This document shows positions 51,101 through 63,774 of a stretch of 64,000 nucleotides of DNA, piece after piece (position 1 is the first letter of the stretch; every line of letters begins with the position of its first letter). The translations under genes and the position numbers were made by a program. The notes beneath the pieces are model-generated. The model had not been told where the DNA came from. It saw only the letters and a program-made list of their open reading frames with translations, and made no database searches. This DNA comes from Holacanthus passer (taxonomy: Eukaryota; Chordata; Actinopteri; Pomacanthidae): assembly GCA_025331565.1 (NCBI GenBank), contig JAFREQ010000012.1, positions 12,452,501 to 12,516,500 on the forward strand, read 5' to 3'.

Positions 51101-53083
51101 GATCCTAAGTGGTCTTTGTGCCATTTATAGCCAGATTACCTGTAGGCTACTCTCACCACAGCGATCATTTGTATGACTCATTCCCAATTACACGTGTGGT
51201 GATGAATTGTTACTGTAGCTTCTAGGTCACATGTCAGAACATGATTGAGGTAAAATACATTTTGCACTCACTGCACTTCAGTGTGTGCGTGGTATGTGCC
51301 CGTGTGTGTGTGTTCCCGCATATCTTTACTAATGAGGACCAAATGTCCCACAAGCACAGAAAGATTAGGAAAATCCTCCACAGTGAGAACATTTCTTTAC
51401 TTCTTTAAGAGTTTATTTTAGGATTAGGCCTTGGGTTCATAGTGGTGATTAGAATAAGAGTTGAGGTTACATTAGGGTAATGAGTGAGGTTAGCTTAGGG
51501 TTAAGAAATGAATTTACAGTTAAGAGAATTCGAGTTGTTTTTTGGACTGGGCTTTTGCCATAATCACAATTCATTGATTAATGGACTGTCACCCTGGGCA
51601 CAAAGCAAATGAACATCCCTTCAGCACAATCATGTGATCATTGCGCTCATGCATAACTTTAAATTCCTGAGGTTGAACAACCGTCACAACATTTCAGTCC
51701 AGACATTTCTCACACACTTCCTTGTTTACTTTGAGGACTTGAGATCTTCTGCAGTGTTTAAAACATTTTGGAAAACATGATCCTTTTTGCTTCAGTTTGA
51801 AGCAAATTCAATTTGGTAACACTTTAGTTTAATGGGTTTATATGCATTTTTTTCTACAAGACAAATAAAATACAGTAGTTGTAATTACAGATAAGAACAT
51901 TTGTAATTAAGATAGTCCGTGGGAAATAGCCGGTGTAACTCTGATCAAAGGTAACACGTCCACCCACAGTTTGCCGTTTTATGGAGCGTTATGTGCTGGA
52001 CTGTATCAAGAGTTCAAACAGTAGCTTCCTGGAGTTTCTGCTGGTTGACTGACAACTGCTCCCAGACAGCTAATACTTTTTCCACGGATTAAACATGCAA
52101 GATATAAGGTGTTAATTAGTGAGTTTTAGAGGTCATCAGATTTTGTTATCTCATGACAGAGTCAGGCCAGCTTCATATTTGACATACAGAAATGAGAGTG
52201 GTATTGATCTTCTCATCAAGCTTGCTGCCAGAAAGTGAATAATCTCTCATAATGTTGAACTATTTTTTTTCAATAAACACTTAAAAATGTCCTTATGTCT
52301 GCTCACAAATATTAGAATGAACTATTAACAAATAATATGTAAGAATTTGTGGTTTTTTTGTGAGCACATGTGGTTTTAGTGTGGCTACTCTCTGATGCCT
52401 TGAACTGGGAACAGAGATATTTTCAACACTGCAAGGGAAATAGAGTCTAAAAAGTCCCACATATCCTGTAATTGCCGCCATCAGGATGACGTGGATGTGT
52501 TTTTCCCAGCTGGAAGTCTGTAGTTACACAATCAGAACACTTGAAGGGTTTACTTGATGACGAGCTCATGGCACAATAACATTTTCACAGTAACCCTGCA
52601 GCACAGGCCTCAACTTGTTTCAGGCACTGGGTACTTGGACTTTGGTTGTAGGCAGTTTACATTGCAGTGTGTGTGTTGAAATGATGTTTTATGGCTTGTC
52701 AGTAGTGATAACTGCAACTTGGATCTATAGGACGAGATCAAAGATCGAACACAATCAGTCATCATAACGACAGAGCTGCCAACTGAAGGATAAGGCTCAG
52801 ATTGCAAATAGCCAGAATTAATAGTATAAGTATGTCATTAGTGCAGCAACAGAGTTGAGATGCACTCTACCTGCTGAGGTAGATTCGTTTCTCGGTCAGC
52901 TGTCCCGGCCCGTACTGGGGGTGAGTGTCTGACTCATTCCTCACCACCTCCACCCCTTCTCCCCCGCCACTCTGCTCACAGCTGTGCTTACTGATCATGT
53001 ACAGCTGCCCAATCCTGTACTGGAGGGCGAGGAGAGGTTTAGGATGAGGTTTGTGGTGGTCAGGATGAGGATGAGGCAGAGAA

Positions 53084-53124
<41 letters not shown>

Positions 53125-56100
53125 CAGTGATGAGAAAACATGAAGCAAAATCATCTTCCCAATCCAAAGTGACAAATTATGAGTGAAGTGTTAGTTTCAT
53201 TCACAAAGTGTGTGTCGGTTGTGGTCATGCATGAAGGACAATTTAAACAGAGCAGCTAGACCCTCATGTTCATTTCTCGTATCTGTTACAGCTGAGGTTT
53301 AACCTGTGGTTTAATCAGGATTGTGTGAACTTGTTTGGCAAGGGCTCAAATGTAACATGCATGAAAAAGTCCCACACTCCAGTTTTAACAATGAAAGGCT
53401 TTACTGGTTTCGTTTCTCTCCAAGGTTTTGCACTTACAGCCTTTCTTGGTTTTGTTATGACCAGAATATATTGTGGTTCACTGACATTACAGTATGACTC
53501 TTCAACTTGTTGTGCTGTTACAACATTTTAGCATTCAGCATTATCCCACAGGCTAATTGTTGTGGCTGCTGTTCAGAAAGTTGCAGTCTCGATTTAACTT
53601 TTGGAGCTTGTGCATAACTTTACTTCTCTCTGCTCTGTACGTACATGATCTATTGCATCTCTGTACATCCTGTTCCTCTTTCCTAGGTTTCTGGGAGTTT
53701 TTCCTAATCCAAACAGAAGGTCTAGGAATAGAATGTGGAAAAAAACCATAAAGCTCTTTGAGGCCAATTTGTGATTTCAGGCTATGTAAATAAATCTGCT
53801 TGACTTAAATTAAAAGTTATAAGCATTATTCACATTGGTGGCCATAAGGTAATGAGGAATTTTGAGCATTCAATACCCAAAAATCACATCTAATCAATGA
53901 ACTGCACACTCCATTGGGGAAGTTATAATGACCGTCAGAGGAAGTAGCTGGTGAATACGAGGACAGAAAAATCTCCTTGGCAGCTGGTTCAGCCATAGTT
54001 GCTGAGTCCGATTTTGTCTCGACAGGCACTTACTCAGTGCTGCTTAGGCGCAAGCTTTGTATTTGCTCTTCATTTTTTAAATAGTCACTTGCTGTGTATA
54101 AAGATTTCCCTCAAGTGACCATATCTGACATCAAAATTTAATTTGGCCGGTGAGGGTGAATGCATGGTGTCTAAATTAGGGGCTGGGGGGGATGGGACTT
54201 TGTTCTCTGCTGAAGCCCCAGTTTGTGCTCGATGCTGATGAGGCGGGAGCGTATATTCTAAAGAGGACAAGGCCTTTGGGCATCTGGAGCGGCCTCATCC
54301 ATGAGCTCAGCCTGACAGAATTTGTGTTTCACAAATCAGATGCTTTACACAATAACACTTTTTTTTTTGCACTCATGCTGCTTTCACTCTGTCTTTCCCT
54401 CCTCGGCATTGTTTCCATGCGCAGTATTGTTTTTGCTTTAATTACAAATCACTTGGGGAACTTTGTTTTTTTTTCTAAAGTTGTCACGAAAAAGCAATAA
54501 AATTACACTGTAAACAACTAAACTGTTCTGCTGCGGCCACATAATGTAATTCATTTTCTTGCCCTATATTGGCGTGCCAGTAAAGCACTGTTTTAATTAA
54601 AAGCAAAAACGGAGAAAAGATGGGGAGGAAGAGACAAAGAGGAGGGCAGATTTCAGTTTGCCATCCTTCACTGTACTCCACTGACATCAGTGTGACACTC
54701 CTCCTTCTTGTTCCAATTACTGTAGAATGTCAACATTCAATATTTACTTATTGGGTATTCATGGGACTTAATTAATCAAAGCGATGGGTGCTTAACAGAC
54801 TACACAGCAGCCAGCTCCTCCCACATGCAGGTTGTGAATCTCTTTCACTTTCTAGAAAACTAATCTTAGCAGGAAGTTGAAAAGACTTATCATTCCTTAA
54901 ATCACTATTATGCACCCTGAATGAGCTGTGATGAGTGATGTGGTGAGAAACTGATTCATTGGCAGCTTTTTGGCATGTATTTTCCTCCTACTGTGTTTTT
55001 TTTTTTAAAAAAAAGCAGATGATAGGTTTACAAGCAGCGAGTTTGTCATAAATTTCTGAGAAGTGTAAATATAGCTCATCATGGTGGGGTGGAGACTGTG
55101 CAGATAGTGTCAGTGTGACGGCAGGCGAAAATGAAAGAATTTTACGATTAAAAGAGGAACAGCTCAAAGCAACTTTTTTTTTCTACCAGTGATAAAATGC
55201 TAAGAGCAAAGACTTGAATTGGTTATGCAACCCTGAATCTGTCCACTGACAATGAAATGAGACCTTAACTAAATATTTGCAACTGTTTGTGTACTCTGCT
55301 CCAAAGCATAACATTTACACTCATCCCTAAATAATAATCATCCCAGATAATTTCTGCCTTGTTCTCTTTAAAGTGGTGATGTACAGTGCTGATAAAAAGC
55401 ATCCATTCACCTTGGAGGTTTGCATGTTTTATCATCTAACTAGGCTGAATCAGTGCAGATTTAATGTGACTTTTTTGACACTGATCAACAGAAAAGGGTG
55501 GCTCAGTTTTTGAGGACAGGTTGCTCCAGGCTGATTTATAGCTGCACCGTGCTCTTTCCATTTCCTAATGAGTGATTAATCTGTAGAACTGGAAGTTTCC
55601 TTGTATCTATTCCCTGACTTGTGCTTTTTAATCTTCGTGGTGCAGGTTTTGCCACAATACTGACTCAGCAAAAGTTGGACTTCTCAGATCCTGGTGTATT
55701 TATACTACAATCGACTGAAACCCCTCAGCTACACATAGAAGATCTTCATTTAACTTATAATGCGACCAGTAATGATATAGGTCCTGTTAAAGGGGATGAA
55801 GATTTATGCAAACATGTATTTTGTAATTTAGATTATTTTGGAGAGATCGTTTTTGTTGATCAGTGTCAAAAATAGCCACATTAAATCCCCTTTGATTCAC
55901 TTTCACGACGCATTCAAAATGAAAACTTCATACTTTACAGAGGCACAGGTTGGATGGTGGATAAACACAGTCACTTGAGTCTGTTCTCCAGCTGCACACA
56001 CAGGGAGAAATTTGGGGTCTTGCTCAAGAATACTTTCAGCAAGTGCGAATATGAGGAGCTGGAGATCGAACCACAAACCCTACTAACTCAATCCTGAACT

Positions 56101-57034
56101 ACAGACACCACCTGCCACCTTTTCCCACGGCAGAACACGACAGTGGACATTCCTTAACACAGTCGAGCTGTATTGTGTTACTGAAGTACTCCTGATATTT
56201 CACACCTGAAAATCAGCGCTGTTCCCTTAAAAAACGAAGCAAGGGTTAGGACGTCGTAAATGGCTTGGACTGAAGTAACTGTCATGATTTGATACCGCCT
56301 CAAATAAGCTGCACTTAAACTTACATTACATTCAGGCGAAAGAGGATTTGCTGCAAGCTCAAGTTTCTGTGTGCTCTGTACTGATACTGTAAATCCTATT
56401 TTGGACTGCTATTTGTCACTGTCATTGTTGTAGTAACAGGTAGAATTGAAGGGGGGAGGGGGTTATGTAGGAGGTGATGAGGACATTCCTTTTGAAGGGC
56501 ACTTTGGCGCATAACTCCCTCTCCCACCTTCTCCCTCTCTGGCCGGATCTCCTTTGTATATAAACCTGCAGGCCTGAATGCCTTTGTTTGAGTTTAGGTC
56601 TTGCAAAGCCGTAACCAGTCCAACTAGTTTTGAGCTCGAGCGAACGAGGGAAGCGGAAAAGCAGACAGATGGGGAGATAATTTAGACACAACGGCAGCGC
56701 TCTGATGCTGCTGGCCAGGTGTTTTGCATTGGCTCCGTCAGACTGGCCGAGCCCGTCGGTGCTGAACATACCTCGCTGCGTGCCAAAGCTCCCACAGAGC
56801 AGCCGCGGGAGGTCTGTGTGCTCTGTTGGCACTTTTCTTATCGGCGCATTAACACTTTAAAGATTACAAGAGGCAACAACACGTTCACATTTGAAATAAA
56901 CCCCCGTCTTTTGTCTGTCAGTTGAAGGTTGTAGGTGGGTTGTGTGTGTTTCTGTGAGCGAGCATGGGAAAGACAAACACACTTACCTCATCCACAGTCA
57001 GTGGCATACATATGCGGTACTCTTTCATCAACAT
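44087..57034 (-). CDS. pitpnc1: Cytoplasmic phosphatidylinositol transfer protein 1 (RdgB-beta)
   Basis: Soluble class IIB phosphatidylinositol/phosphatidic-acid transfer protein that shuttles lipid between membranes. Ten exons, read on the minus strand: 57034-56987, 53019-52871, 51019-50931, 50690-50683, 50527-50456, 48559-48467, 47234-47079, 46159-46096, 45886-45800, 44199-44087. The frame closes exactly at 292 aa. The start MLMKEYRICMPLTVDE matches the known N-terminus and has an ACC context. The PITP fold fills residues 1-250: YRIGQLYMISKHS, the TEK at 58-60 and N88 in EKAWNFYPY (positions used for inositol headgroup binding), WRDDHKPIMCSYKRV, GHRQAVAWIDEW. The tail (256-292) is Ser/Pro-rich and unlike the human tails I remember, with no clear 14-3-3 site. 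Human isoforms are about 268 and 332 aa. Intron 1 is 4 kb. A teleost a/b duplicate is possible but cannot be told here. Confidence 0.92.
44814..44881. repeat. Compound GA/CA microsatellite
   Basis: GAGAGA-rich sequence, then an AC run (44839-44856), then an uninterrupted GA run to 44881, within the last pitpnc1 intron. Confidence 0.9.
45588..45799 (-). other. Open read-through of pitpnc1 exon 9 into its intron
   Basis: Past the exon 9 donor (45800/45799) the reading frame stays open for about 68 more codons (GEVAAPDLHCTEIPQ...) before a stop near 45597. Retaining this intron, or using a later donor, would give a different, acidic C-terminus. The donor CACAG/GTGAGG is good, so splicing is the favoured reading. 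Confidence 0.3.
47828..48346 (+). repeat. Teleost interspersed repeat in a pitpnc1 intron
   Basis: Near-complete copy: starts ACATTTTGGGAAATGTGCTTATTTGCCTTCTTACC and ends CCAAAAATGTAGAACTCTTCCTTTAA, so the ends are short imperfect inverted repeats. It contains a T-rich/GT run (48156-48193). Lies between pitpnc1 exons 6 and 7. Confidence 0.6.
50683..50690 (-). other. pitpnc1: 8-base pitpnc1 microexon
   Basis: Minus-strand AGTACTCA is flanked by GGTGCTGCAG and GTAAGTATTC. With the single G from exon 3 it encodes Glu-Tyr-Ser (residues 96-98). Skipping it would break the frame between YPYTIT and SFLPKF. Including it reproduces the ITEY..SFLPKF order of PITPNC1. Confidence 0.8.
51295..51510. repeat. 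Degenerate fish minisatellite with TTAGGG-like units
   Basis: GT-rich sequence is followed by AATGAGGACCAAATGTCCC, AGTGAGAACATTTCTTTACTTCTTTAAG and a run of variant GGTTAG/TTAGGG units (51418-51510). This order is that of a repeat common in fish introns. It lies in pitpnc1 intron 2. Confidence 0.5.
52130..52280 (-). repeat. Short remnant of the interspersed repeat seen at 47828
   Basis: ATGAGAGTGGTATTGATCTTCTCATC is the reverse complement of the GATGAGAAGAT...ACCACTCTCAT block of the 47828-48346 element; the rest is decayed. Lies in pitpnc1 intron 2. Confidence 0.5.
53087..53120. repeat. GA microsatellite
   Basis: Uninterrupted GA run of about 34 bases, starting 68 bases before exon 2 of pitpnc1 on the transcribed strand, where it reads as a CT run that may serve as an extended polypyrimidine region. 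Confidence 0.9.
53590..53815 (+). repeat. Teleost SINE-like repeat
   Basis: GGAGTTTTTCCTAATCC, GGTCTAGGAATAGAATG, AAAGCTCTTTGAGGCCAATTTGTGATTT and CTATGTAAATAAATCTGCTTGACTT follow the order of a very common fish retroposon tail. Lies in pitpnc1 intron 1. Confidence 0.6.
55965..56110 (+). repeat. Teleost interspersed repeat fragment
   Basis: GGGTCTTGCTCAAGAATACTTTCAGC and GGAGCTGGAGATCGAACCACAAACCC match a widespread fish repeat with a tRNA-like GATCGAACC box. Lies in pitpnc1 intron 1. Confidence 0.5.
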
Positions 57035-60000
57035 GGTGCTGTTACAGACAGGATTGTCTTTGTGAACTCTGTCTGTGTTTGAGTCTATCTCAGCTGTCTT
57101 GGTTGCATAGTAGACAGGCTCAGGCAAGCTACACTGCTGCTGGACCGCAGTGACCTCTTTTCTGACGCTCCTCTTCCTTTGTTTTGCTGATGTCAGTAAT
57201 CCATGGAGTTAAGTCCAGACCTCTCTGTCAATGAGTATCTGTCTGTTTTCTTACTTTCCTCCCCTTCGCTCACTCCTCACAATCTTGTCTCTCTCTTTTT
57301 TTTGTTTTGTTTCTCTTGCTCAATTAATCTCTTGGACCAGACTTTTTAACCGCTCCTTCTCTTGCTACTTCTGCTTTTTCTTCTTCTGCCTTCTGCTTGC
57401 CCTTTCTGTTTGCTGTTTTTCCTCACTTAGTTTCTGTTTGCTTTCTTTCACCACAGTGAGAAAGTAGTAATTAGCTGCGAGGTAAGACTGAAACCCGACC
57501 AACTCTACCTGTTCTTTCCCCCTCTCTGCCTCCCTGTGCTTTGTTTAATCCCTCCTCAGACTTCCCATGTGTAACCTTGCTGTCTACTCGGCGCTCCTCC
57601 CTTCTCCCCTCAACCGCCCTCCGCCGCTTTCAGTTCCTCACAAATTCCTTTGCCTGTTCCTTCCTTATCTCTCTTTATCTTTCCCTCCCTCCCTCCCATA
57701 GTATCCACTCCCCGCCCACTGTACTCTACTACCTCCTCACCTGTGTCACCCCCCTCCCTCACTCTGATCTTTATCTGTTCTCCGTCTCCACCACTGTTTC
57801 CAACAACACTCTATCATCTTTCTGTATCTGTGAACATTAAGTAACTCAGTTTGTCGGTTTGAATTTGAAGCACCTTTACCTCCTTCCCCACGCTCGGCTC
57901 ATGACAGCACTCGTGGTACACTCAGGGGTAGTCAGGGTGGGCCATTGGATCAAATATTACCAGAGCCATGAGAACTTCCATTAAGCACCGCGCCAGACTC
58001 GCTTACATTGTATTACCTCCTGACCTTCAGCTGGGTTTAATTGAATCCGTGTTTAGTCAATGAGTAGTGGGATCGACGCATTCATAATTTCTCGCCCGTG
58101 TCCGTCCTTGAGTCACGGGACCAGCTCTCCTTTTGTGTGAGCGAGAGCTTGACCGTGCCAAGCGCATATTGTTGCCCCCCCCCCCTCTCCCATTAAATAA
58201 GAGAAGCAGATGTTTGGCTTCTCTCGGTCAGTCTGACGGGGGGCCGAAGCCAATAACCGGCCCTGGATTCCTCTTCTCTGGTGGAATTCACTTTCTCTTC
58301 CTTAGCGTGCCTTGAGACGGGGCCAAAGTGGCTCTCTGCTCCACGTCAGCTCTGCAGCGAAAAGAGCGGTGGAAACAAATTCCTGGTGGGGTTTGCTTCC
58401 ATCTTATCAGATCAGTGTTTAGAGAAGGGAAGACACTTCAGAGAGCTGAGGTATGCTTTGCTCGTCTCTGCCTTGATTGTCCCCGGACTCAGTGCACACA
58501 GCTCTGACAGCACACGCGTCACCACAGTTTAAAGTTTTGATTGGCGGTGACTTAGATGTGTATTCAGCAGATGATCAAGTCATTGATTGCTTTGATTGAT
58601 TATTTAATTGTGGGGTGTGGGTTGGGAATTGGGTTAATGGTAACCACAGTGAGGGATGGCAGTGCTCTGGGATGACTGATCCTACAAATTACATCGCTGA
58701 TCAAAAGATCGACTTCTTGATTGATTTATGGATGTTTACTGTAAGATTTATCCTGTGTCTTCTTTAAAAGATCAAAGTCAGGAGTGGAACTAGTCATAGT
58801 TACTGAAGAATTCAAAGAGCCAGTATTTTCAAATGACTGTAATCTGTCTGTTTTTTATGTATTTTTGTGTATCTTCACACCATAATTGGAGATATGAAAG
58901 TTGAGAGATGACGGGAAATAAGGGGAGACATGCCACAAGGGCCCCATTTACACTTGGTGTTAACATGAGATCTGTATCTGGATACATTATCAGGATAATA
59001 CCATCTGATCAACAGGACCTGGTATTAATAAGCGTTCTCTTTATCTTGATTCTGCCAGCACTGTGATGTAGATTGTAGATTTCAATATGTAGATTTGTGA
59101 GGCGGTGCAGGTGGAAAAAACACAGTGCGTTCCAGGTCAAGCAAAGGAAGTCATTCATTTTAAAATTGTTTTTAAAACATTTTTTTTTGGACCGAGTTAG
59201 GTGATTGTTGAAAATGGTGGGTGAATTTTTTTTCTTGAGAGCTATATAGATTACATTTACACACCCAGATGAGATCCCATCATCACCTCCAAATGTGGTC
59301 TGGCTTATTCAATCCAGAATCACAATGCCCTTTACACCATACATTAAGGGTTTTTCCTGATCCAGGTGAACCAGCCATACGATAGCTGTGTGACTCGAAC
59401 TGGGCATGTAGCAGTTCATGTTTGGCACCTTAAACCCCTGTACTCTTTATGTTTCAGTCATAGACCTTTGCTAAGGATTGAGGAAGTCTCAGAAATGTTG
59501 CAGCTGACAATGTGCTGAAATTCAAACTTTCTTCTTCATGATTTAATTTTTCTTTCGCATGACACTTAATTTGACAATTCACTCTTTAAAATTAAAATGA
59601 AAAATGCTCCCGAGAACTTGGGGAAACATTTAAGTTAGAAAACTATGATCGATGCGTGCAATAAAATCTCTGCCAAATGTATTACTTTTGTGATGAACTA
59701 CGAAATTAATCTTTCGACACTGAGGACTAAAATTCAGCTGAGGAAGCAGTGCAGGGCTTTAACCTGACTGAAATATTTGGAAACTCTACTCCTGGTCAGA
59801 GCTGCCGTCCTTATTTTGTGTCCTGCAGGACGGAGGAGCAGGCGGTGATGGAATTGGAGGGGACTTCATCACGGTGCTTACACCTATCACATCCCCTCAC
59901 ATCATTAAATGAAAAATGAATGGGTGCACTTAGAAAACTGGTGAGGCATTCTTTGACCTCTATGTTTCCTGCCCCGACTGTGTTCATGTGGTGCGTGTGT

Positions 60001-60201
60001 TTGGTAGAAAGGCTGTGCGTGCGTGCGTGTGTGCGTGTGTGTGTGCGTGCGTGCATGTGTCTATGTGTCAGTGCTGTGATGATGGTGAGCAGTATGGATC
60101 TGTATTAAGCTGGAAAAAGGAAGAAGCAGATCATTAACTGGTGGGCCGACTGCCATCGCTGCATTACCGGCTCTTCAATCTCAAGGTGTGGTCACAAGCC
60201 A

Positions 60202-60214
60202 AGGTCAAAGGTTC
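60202..60214 (+). promoter_or_regulatory. DR1-type nuclear receptor half-site pair
   Basis: AGGTCA A AGGTTC is two direct hexamers with a one-base spacer, one mismatch from the ideal DR1 used by HNF4 or PPAR/RXR. It lies about 3.2 kb upstream of the pitpnc1 start. Chance occurrence is possible. Confidence 0.2.
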
Positions 60215-61642
60215 TCCGGTGTCCCCTCCAAGCCTGTGAATGATGGACCCCTCCCGTCCGGGCCTGGATTAGCGGGGGCTTGGTTGGAGGGCTGCAGAGC
60301 TGATACGCTGCAGCTTTTTCATCTCACGGCAGGGTGAAAGGTAAAGCTCTGAGTAAGATTTAAGATGATGAATTCAGCAGTCTGTGAGGATAAGGTTTGA
60401 CTGGTTTATGAGCTCCATGTTGTACAGTTACGCAGTGTGGTAAGTACCAGCATCTCTCTGTGAGTGTGTCCAGATCCTCAGCCTCCCTCCCTTTCCTCCA
60501 CTATCACGACAAGCCCGCCGGACGCCTCTGATCTCTGTTTTGGTCCAATCATCAAAAACCTGAAGTATTTAGGTCAGACTTTAGCCTAGCAAAGAGAGAG
60601 ACAAGAGGAGAGAAAAATAACAGTGTGAGAAAGAGAAAAGTACACATTCCATTATTGTCCTCTTTTCATAGTGTCTCAAAGCACAAATGCCGCCAGATGC
60701 AACTGACACAGCAGACAAAAAGGAGGCTGGTTGTTGGGCTAGCATCTCTGTGTGTTGTGATGTGTAATGTGTGTTTTATGTGTTGTGAGTAGGGGGTCTT
60801 TGTATGTATGTTTGTGTGACTTGCTCCTCTGTGTTAAGATGTAAGCTTAGTCTTAATCTCCTTGTAGTTGAGTATCAGGCTAGTGCTAAGACATTGATTG
60901 GACCAGCTCCTTAATTGATACCACTGGAGGACTGCCCGCCAGGGGGGAATGTGCTTTCTATGTGTGTATGTGTGGCATGTTAGAAGTTAGAAGTGAATCC
61001 CCCAGAGACCTGGATGAAACAGAGCGCTCACTTATCCTTATCGAAGCCCGATCTCGTGTTGTCAGGCCGTGTCCCGCTGGGAAACGCGCTCACGCCAGTG
61101 AGGAAGATGAGGTCTTATCCGACATCGTTAGGGGCCCCAGACAGCGGCCCAGGCCACGCCAATCAATGCAGCACCCCAACATGACAACATGGCACAAGAG
61201 AAAGTGCAACTGCCTTCATTAATTCCTCCAAATACACACACACACACTCGGTGCCGCTCATATGTGCATTCATATTAACACATGCCATTACACACACAGG
61301 CTTCTTGCTCTAATCAAGTCCTGAGACTCCAATTATAAAAAAAAAAAAAAGAATAATTCATTTTGCGGCTTTTCTCCATATTCATGAACCCAGCAGTATA
61401 GACTTTATCCCATACATTTTCGTACGTATGTTCCCAGATGAATTATAGATGTTATTTGAAATTGTTCAGTGTTCTTAAATGTCATCATTAATCTGAACAA
61501 GGAACAACAACACCAGCTCATATCCTTAGAGGAGAGTGAAAATGTGTTTTTGTCTCTGCAGAGTTTGTGTGTGTGAAGAACAAGATAAAGGATCCAGATC
61601 CATTCTATAGCTGCATTATTCCTTTGTGTATTTGTGAGTCTG

Positions 61643-61661
61643 AGAGAGAGAGAGAGAGAGA
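61643..61661. repeat. GA microsatellite
   Basis: Uninterrupted GA run followed by a purine-rich stretch to about 61690. Confidence 0.9.
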
Positions 61662-63392
61662 GGGAGAAGGAGGGTGAGGGAAGGAGAGAGTCCTTATGTG
61701 CATTGGAGGCAGCCAGAAGCCAGTGTGTATCTAAAGGCGTTCAGAGCAGTGATGATCAGAGGGTGTGAGCCCAACACATTCATCAGGGCTCTCCACAGGG
61801 ACAGAAGTTGAGGCACGCCACAGAGACGAATAAAAACGCTGCGGACCAAAAAGAAATGAAATAATTTATTCCAGGAATGGAGTGGAGGGGATTTGGAGAC
61901 AAGTATGTGTGGAAGGGGAAGGGCAGAGGAATGGATTAAGGCTGCGTTCAGTGTCTGTGTGAGATAGAGGCGAGCACTGTGGCCCTGAACTTTTTCCTAT
62001 TCCACACACCGCCGCTGAAAGGAAATTCAATTGCCACTTTCCCTCACTTTCTGCCCAGTGTGCGAGAGCGTGAGGAAAAGGGAAAGAGATAGACTCAGCG
62101 ACTGAATGCAAAGTAAATGCACACATAGAGTGTCGTATGCAAGGTGGAGGAATTTAAAAGAAAGTTGAAAAAGCCATCTCTAGCTCTTTCAAAAACATGG
62201 CAACGCTCTGTGGCCCCTTGACTCTTCTTTACTGAACCCCTTCCCCACTCTCTGTCTCCATCTAACCAGCTCTCCACCATGTTCTATGTCAAAGCGTCAC
62301 GTCTTTAATGTTAATACCACACAGTCCGTTCAGGCTCAGATCGTCATCCCAGCAGCGGTGCTATTCTCCAAGAGAAAATAAAATTCGGTGAGTTCACACA
62401 AACGTTTGTTTAATGCAGCACCGTGTGGAAATCTCAGTATATTCCCTGCGGCTCGAGGTCTGTTTGTTTAACGACATCCACGCCAGATGGAGGAACTTGC
62501 CAGTCTCAGTGAGAGGAAACAACAGAGCTGGAAATTTAAAATAAAAACATCACATGATGTATTTCAGTGAACGAGTTCAGCGGACCAGCCCTCACACACT
62601 GCAGCAATCAAATTCAAATGCGGCACTCAAAACCACCATTTGGCCTGTGGGAACATGCCAAATTCAATTTCAGATAGAGTCTACTGCCAGTCTGACACCA
62701 GTCCTCTGAGACACTAGAAACCTTCTCACAACCCCGCAGTCTCTCACTCCTTGTGGTCAACTTCTTTGTACCTGTCTTTTCGTGTTTCAGTTCCCTGCAG
62801 ACATGGCAGGAAACCAGTGACATTAAATCATAAAGGATCTTTTCTCTGTATTTATCAGCCTCGTTAACTGCACTTTGAATTTCTTGTGTACAACATGTGT
62901 GTGAGGATGTAAAGTTAGGAAGGTTTCGTGATGGTATTATGTGATGAATATTGAAGTGGTAAATATAAATATGCCTTAATCTACAGCAAACATCAATGTA
63001 TAGGGTAAAATTAACATAATCTTTGCTTGAGACACCAAGCAAATTGAAAACGTTTCTCAGTTTCTCCTGCTTCCATTTGTTGTCGTTTCTTTAGAAAATC
63101 AAATTCCCTTGTTGGAAAATTACAGTTTCCCAAATACTTGTCGCATTTCATGTCACTGAAAAGTAAAAACAGCTTCTGGATGAACATGCACCTTCATCAC
63201 TTATGTTTGTGGGAGTCTTTTGTAGCATTTGTTTAGTTTACTGTGTTGGCTGTTTAAGCTGTAGGGCCATCAATCTGTCTTTATTATTCGTCTTCTGGGT
63301 TGGATTTTTCAATAAAATAAAAAGTGAAAACAAAGCTATTAAGCAGACAACTTGCAAGCTCCAGATGGTGGAATAGTACATGAAAGCAGGGA

Positions 63393-63774
63393 AGTGGTGG
63401 ATAAAGTATTCAGATCTTTTACTTAAGTAAAAGTACCTATACCATCCTGTTTAAAAAGTCCCATATAAGTACATAAGTATTATTAGCAAAATGTACTCAA
63501 AGTATCAGAAATATATCTCAATGCAGGAAAATGGCCTCTTATAGTGTAAGCAGCATTTTCCTGTTGTAATTGATAATGGTGGAGCTAATATTAACCACTG
63601 TAAATGCTGCTGAGTAGTTTATCTATAATAATGTATCATATTTTATAAACTCAAGTAAAAAGTGGAGAATTTCCTCTTGAGTTGAGTAAAAGTATTTCAT
63701 TATGAAATGAAAATGCTCAAGTTGTTCTTAAATATAGTAACTGAGTAAATGTACTTAGTTACTTTCCACCTGTG
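63393..63774. mobile_element. hAT-like miniature element, second copy
   Basis: Starts AAGTGGTGGATAAAGTATTCAGATC and ends TACTTAGTTACTTTCCACCTGTG, with interior TTAAGTAAAAGTAC and CAAAATGTACTCAAAGTATC blocks shared with the element at 13121-13656. The ends are less well kept, and no target duplication is obvious. Confidence 0.6.

Noticed and set aside
51418..51510. Internal telomere-like array
   Set aside because: Units are too diverged from TTAGGG and sit in a common intronic minisatellite, so it is not a fused chromosome end.
56422..56832. 136-aa minus-strand ORF in pitpnc1 intron 1, with a TATATAAA at 56557 on the other strand
   Set aside because: The peptide resembles nothing and no splice sites connect it; the TATA-like string lies in the opposite orientation and is likely chance.
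57231..57844. Hydrophobic Phe/Ser-rich ORFs
   Set aside because: They come from a CT-rich tract; composition explains both their length and apparent membrane-like character.
62614..63042. 142-aa minus-strand ORF near the right end
   Set aside because: No recognisable domain, AT-rich with low-complexity parts, and no exon borders consistent with a gene.
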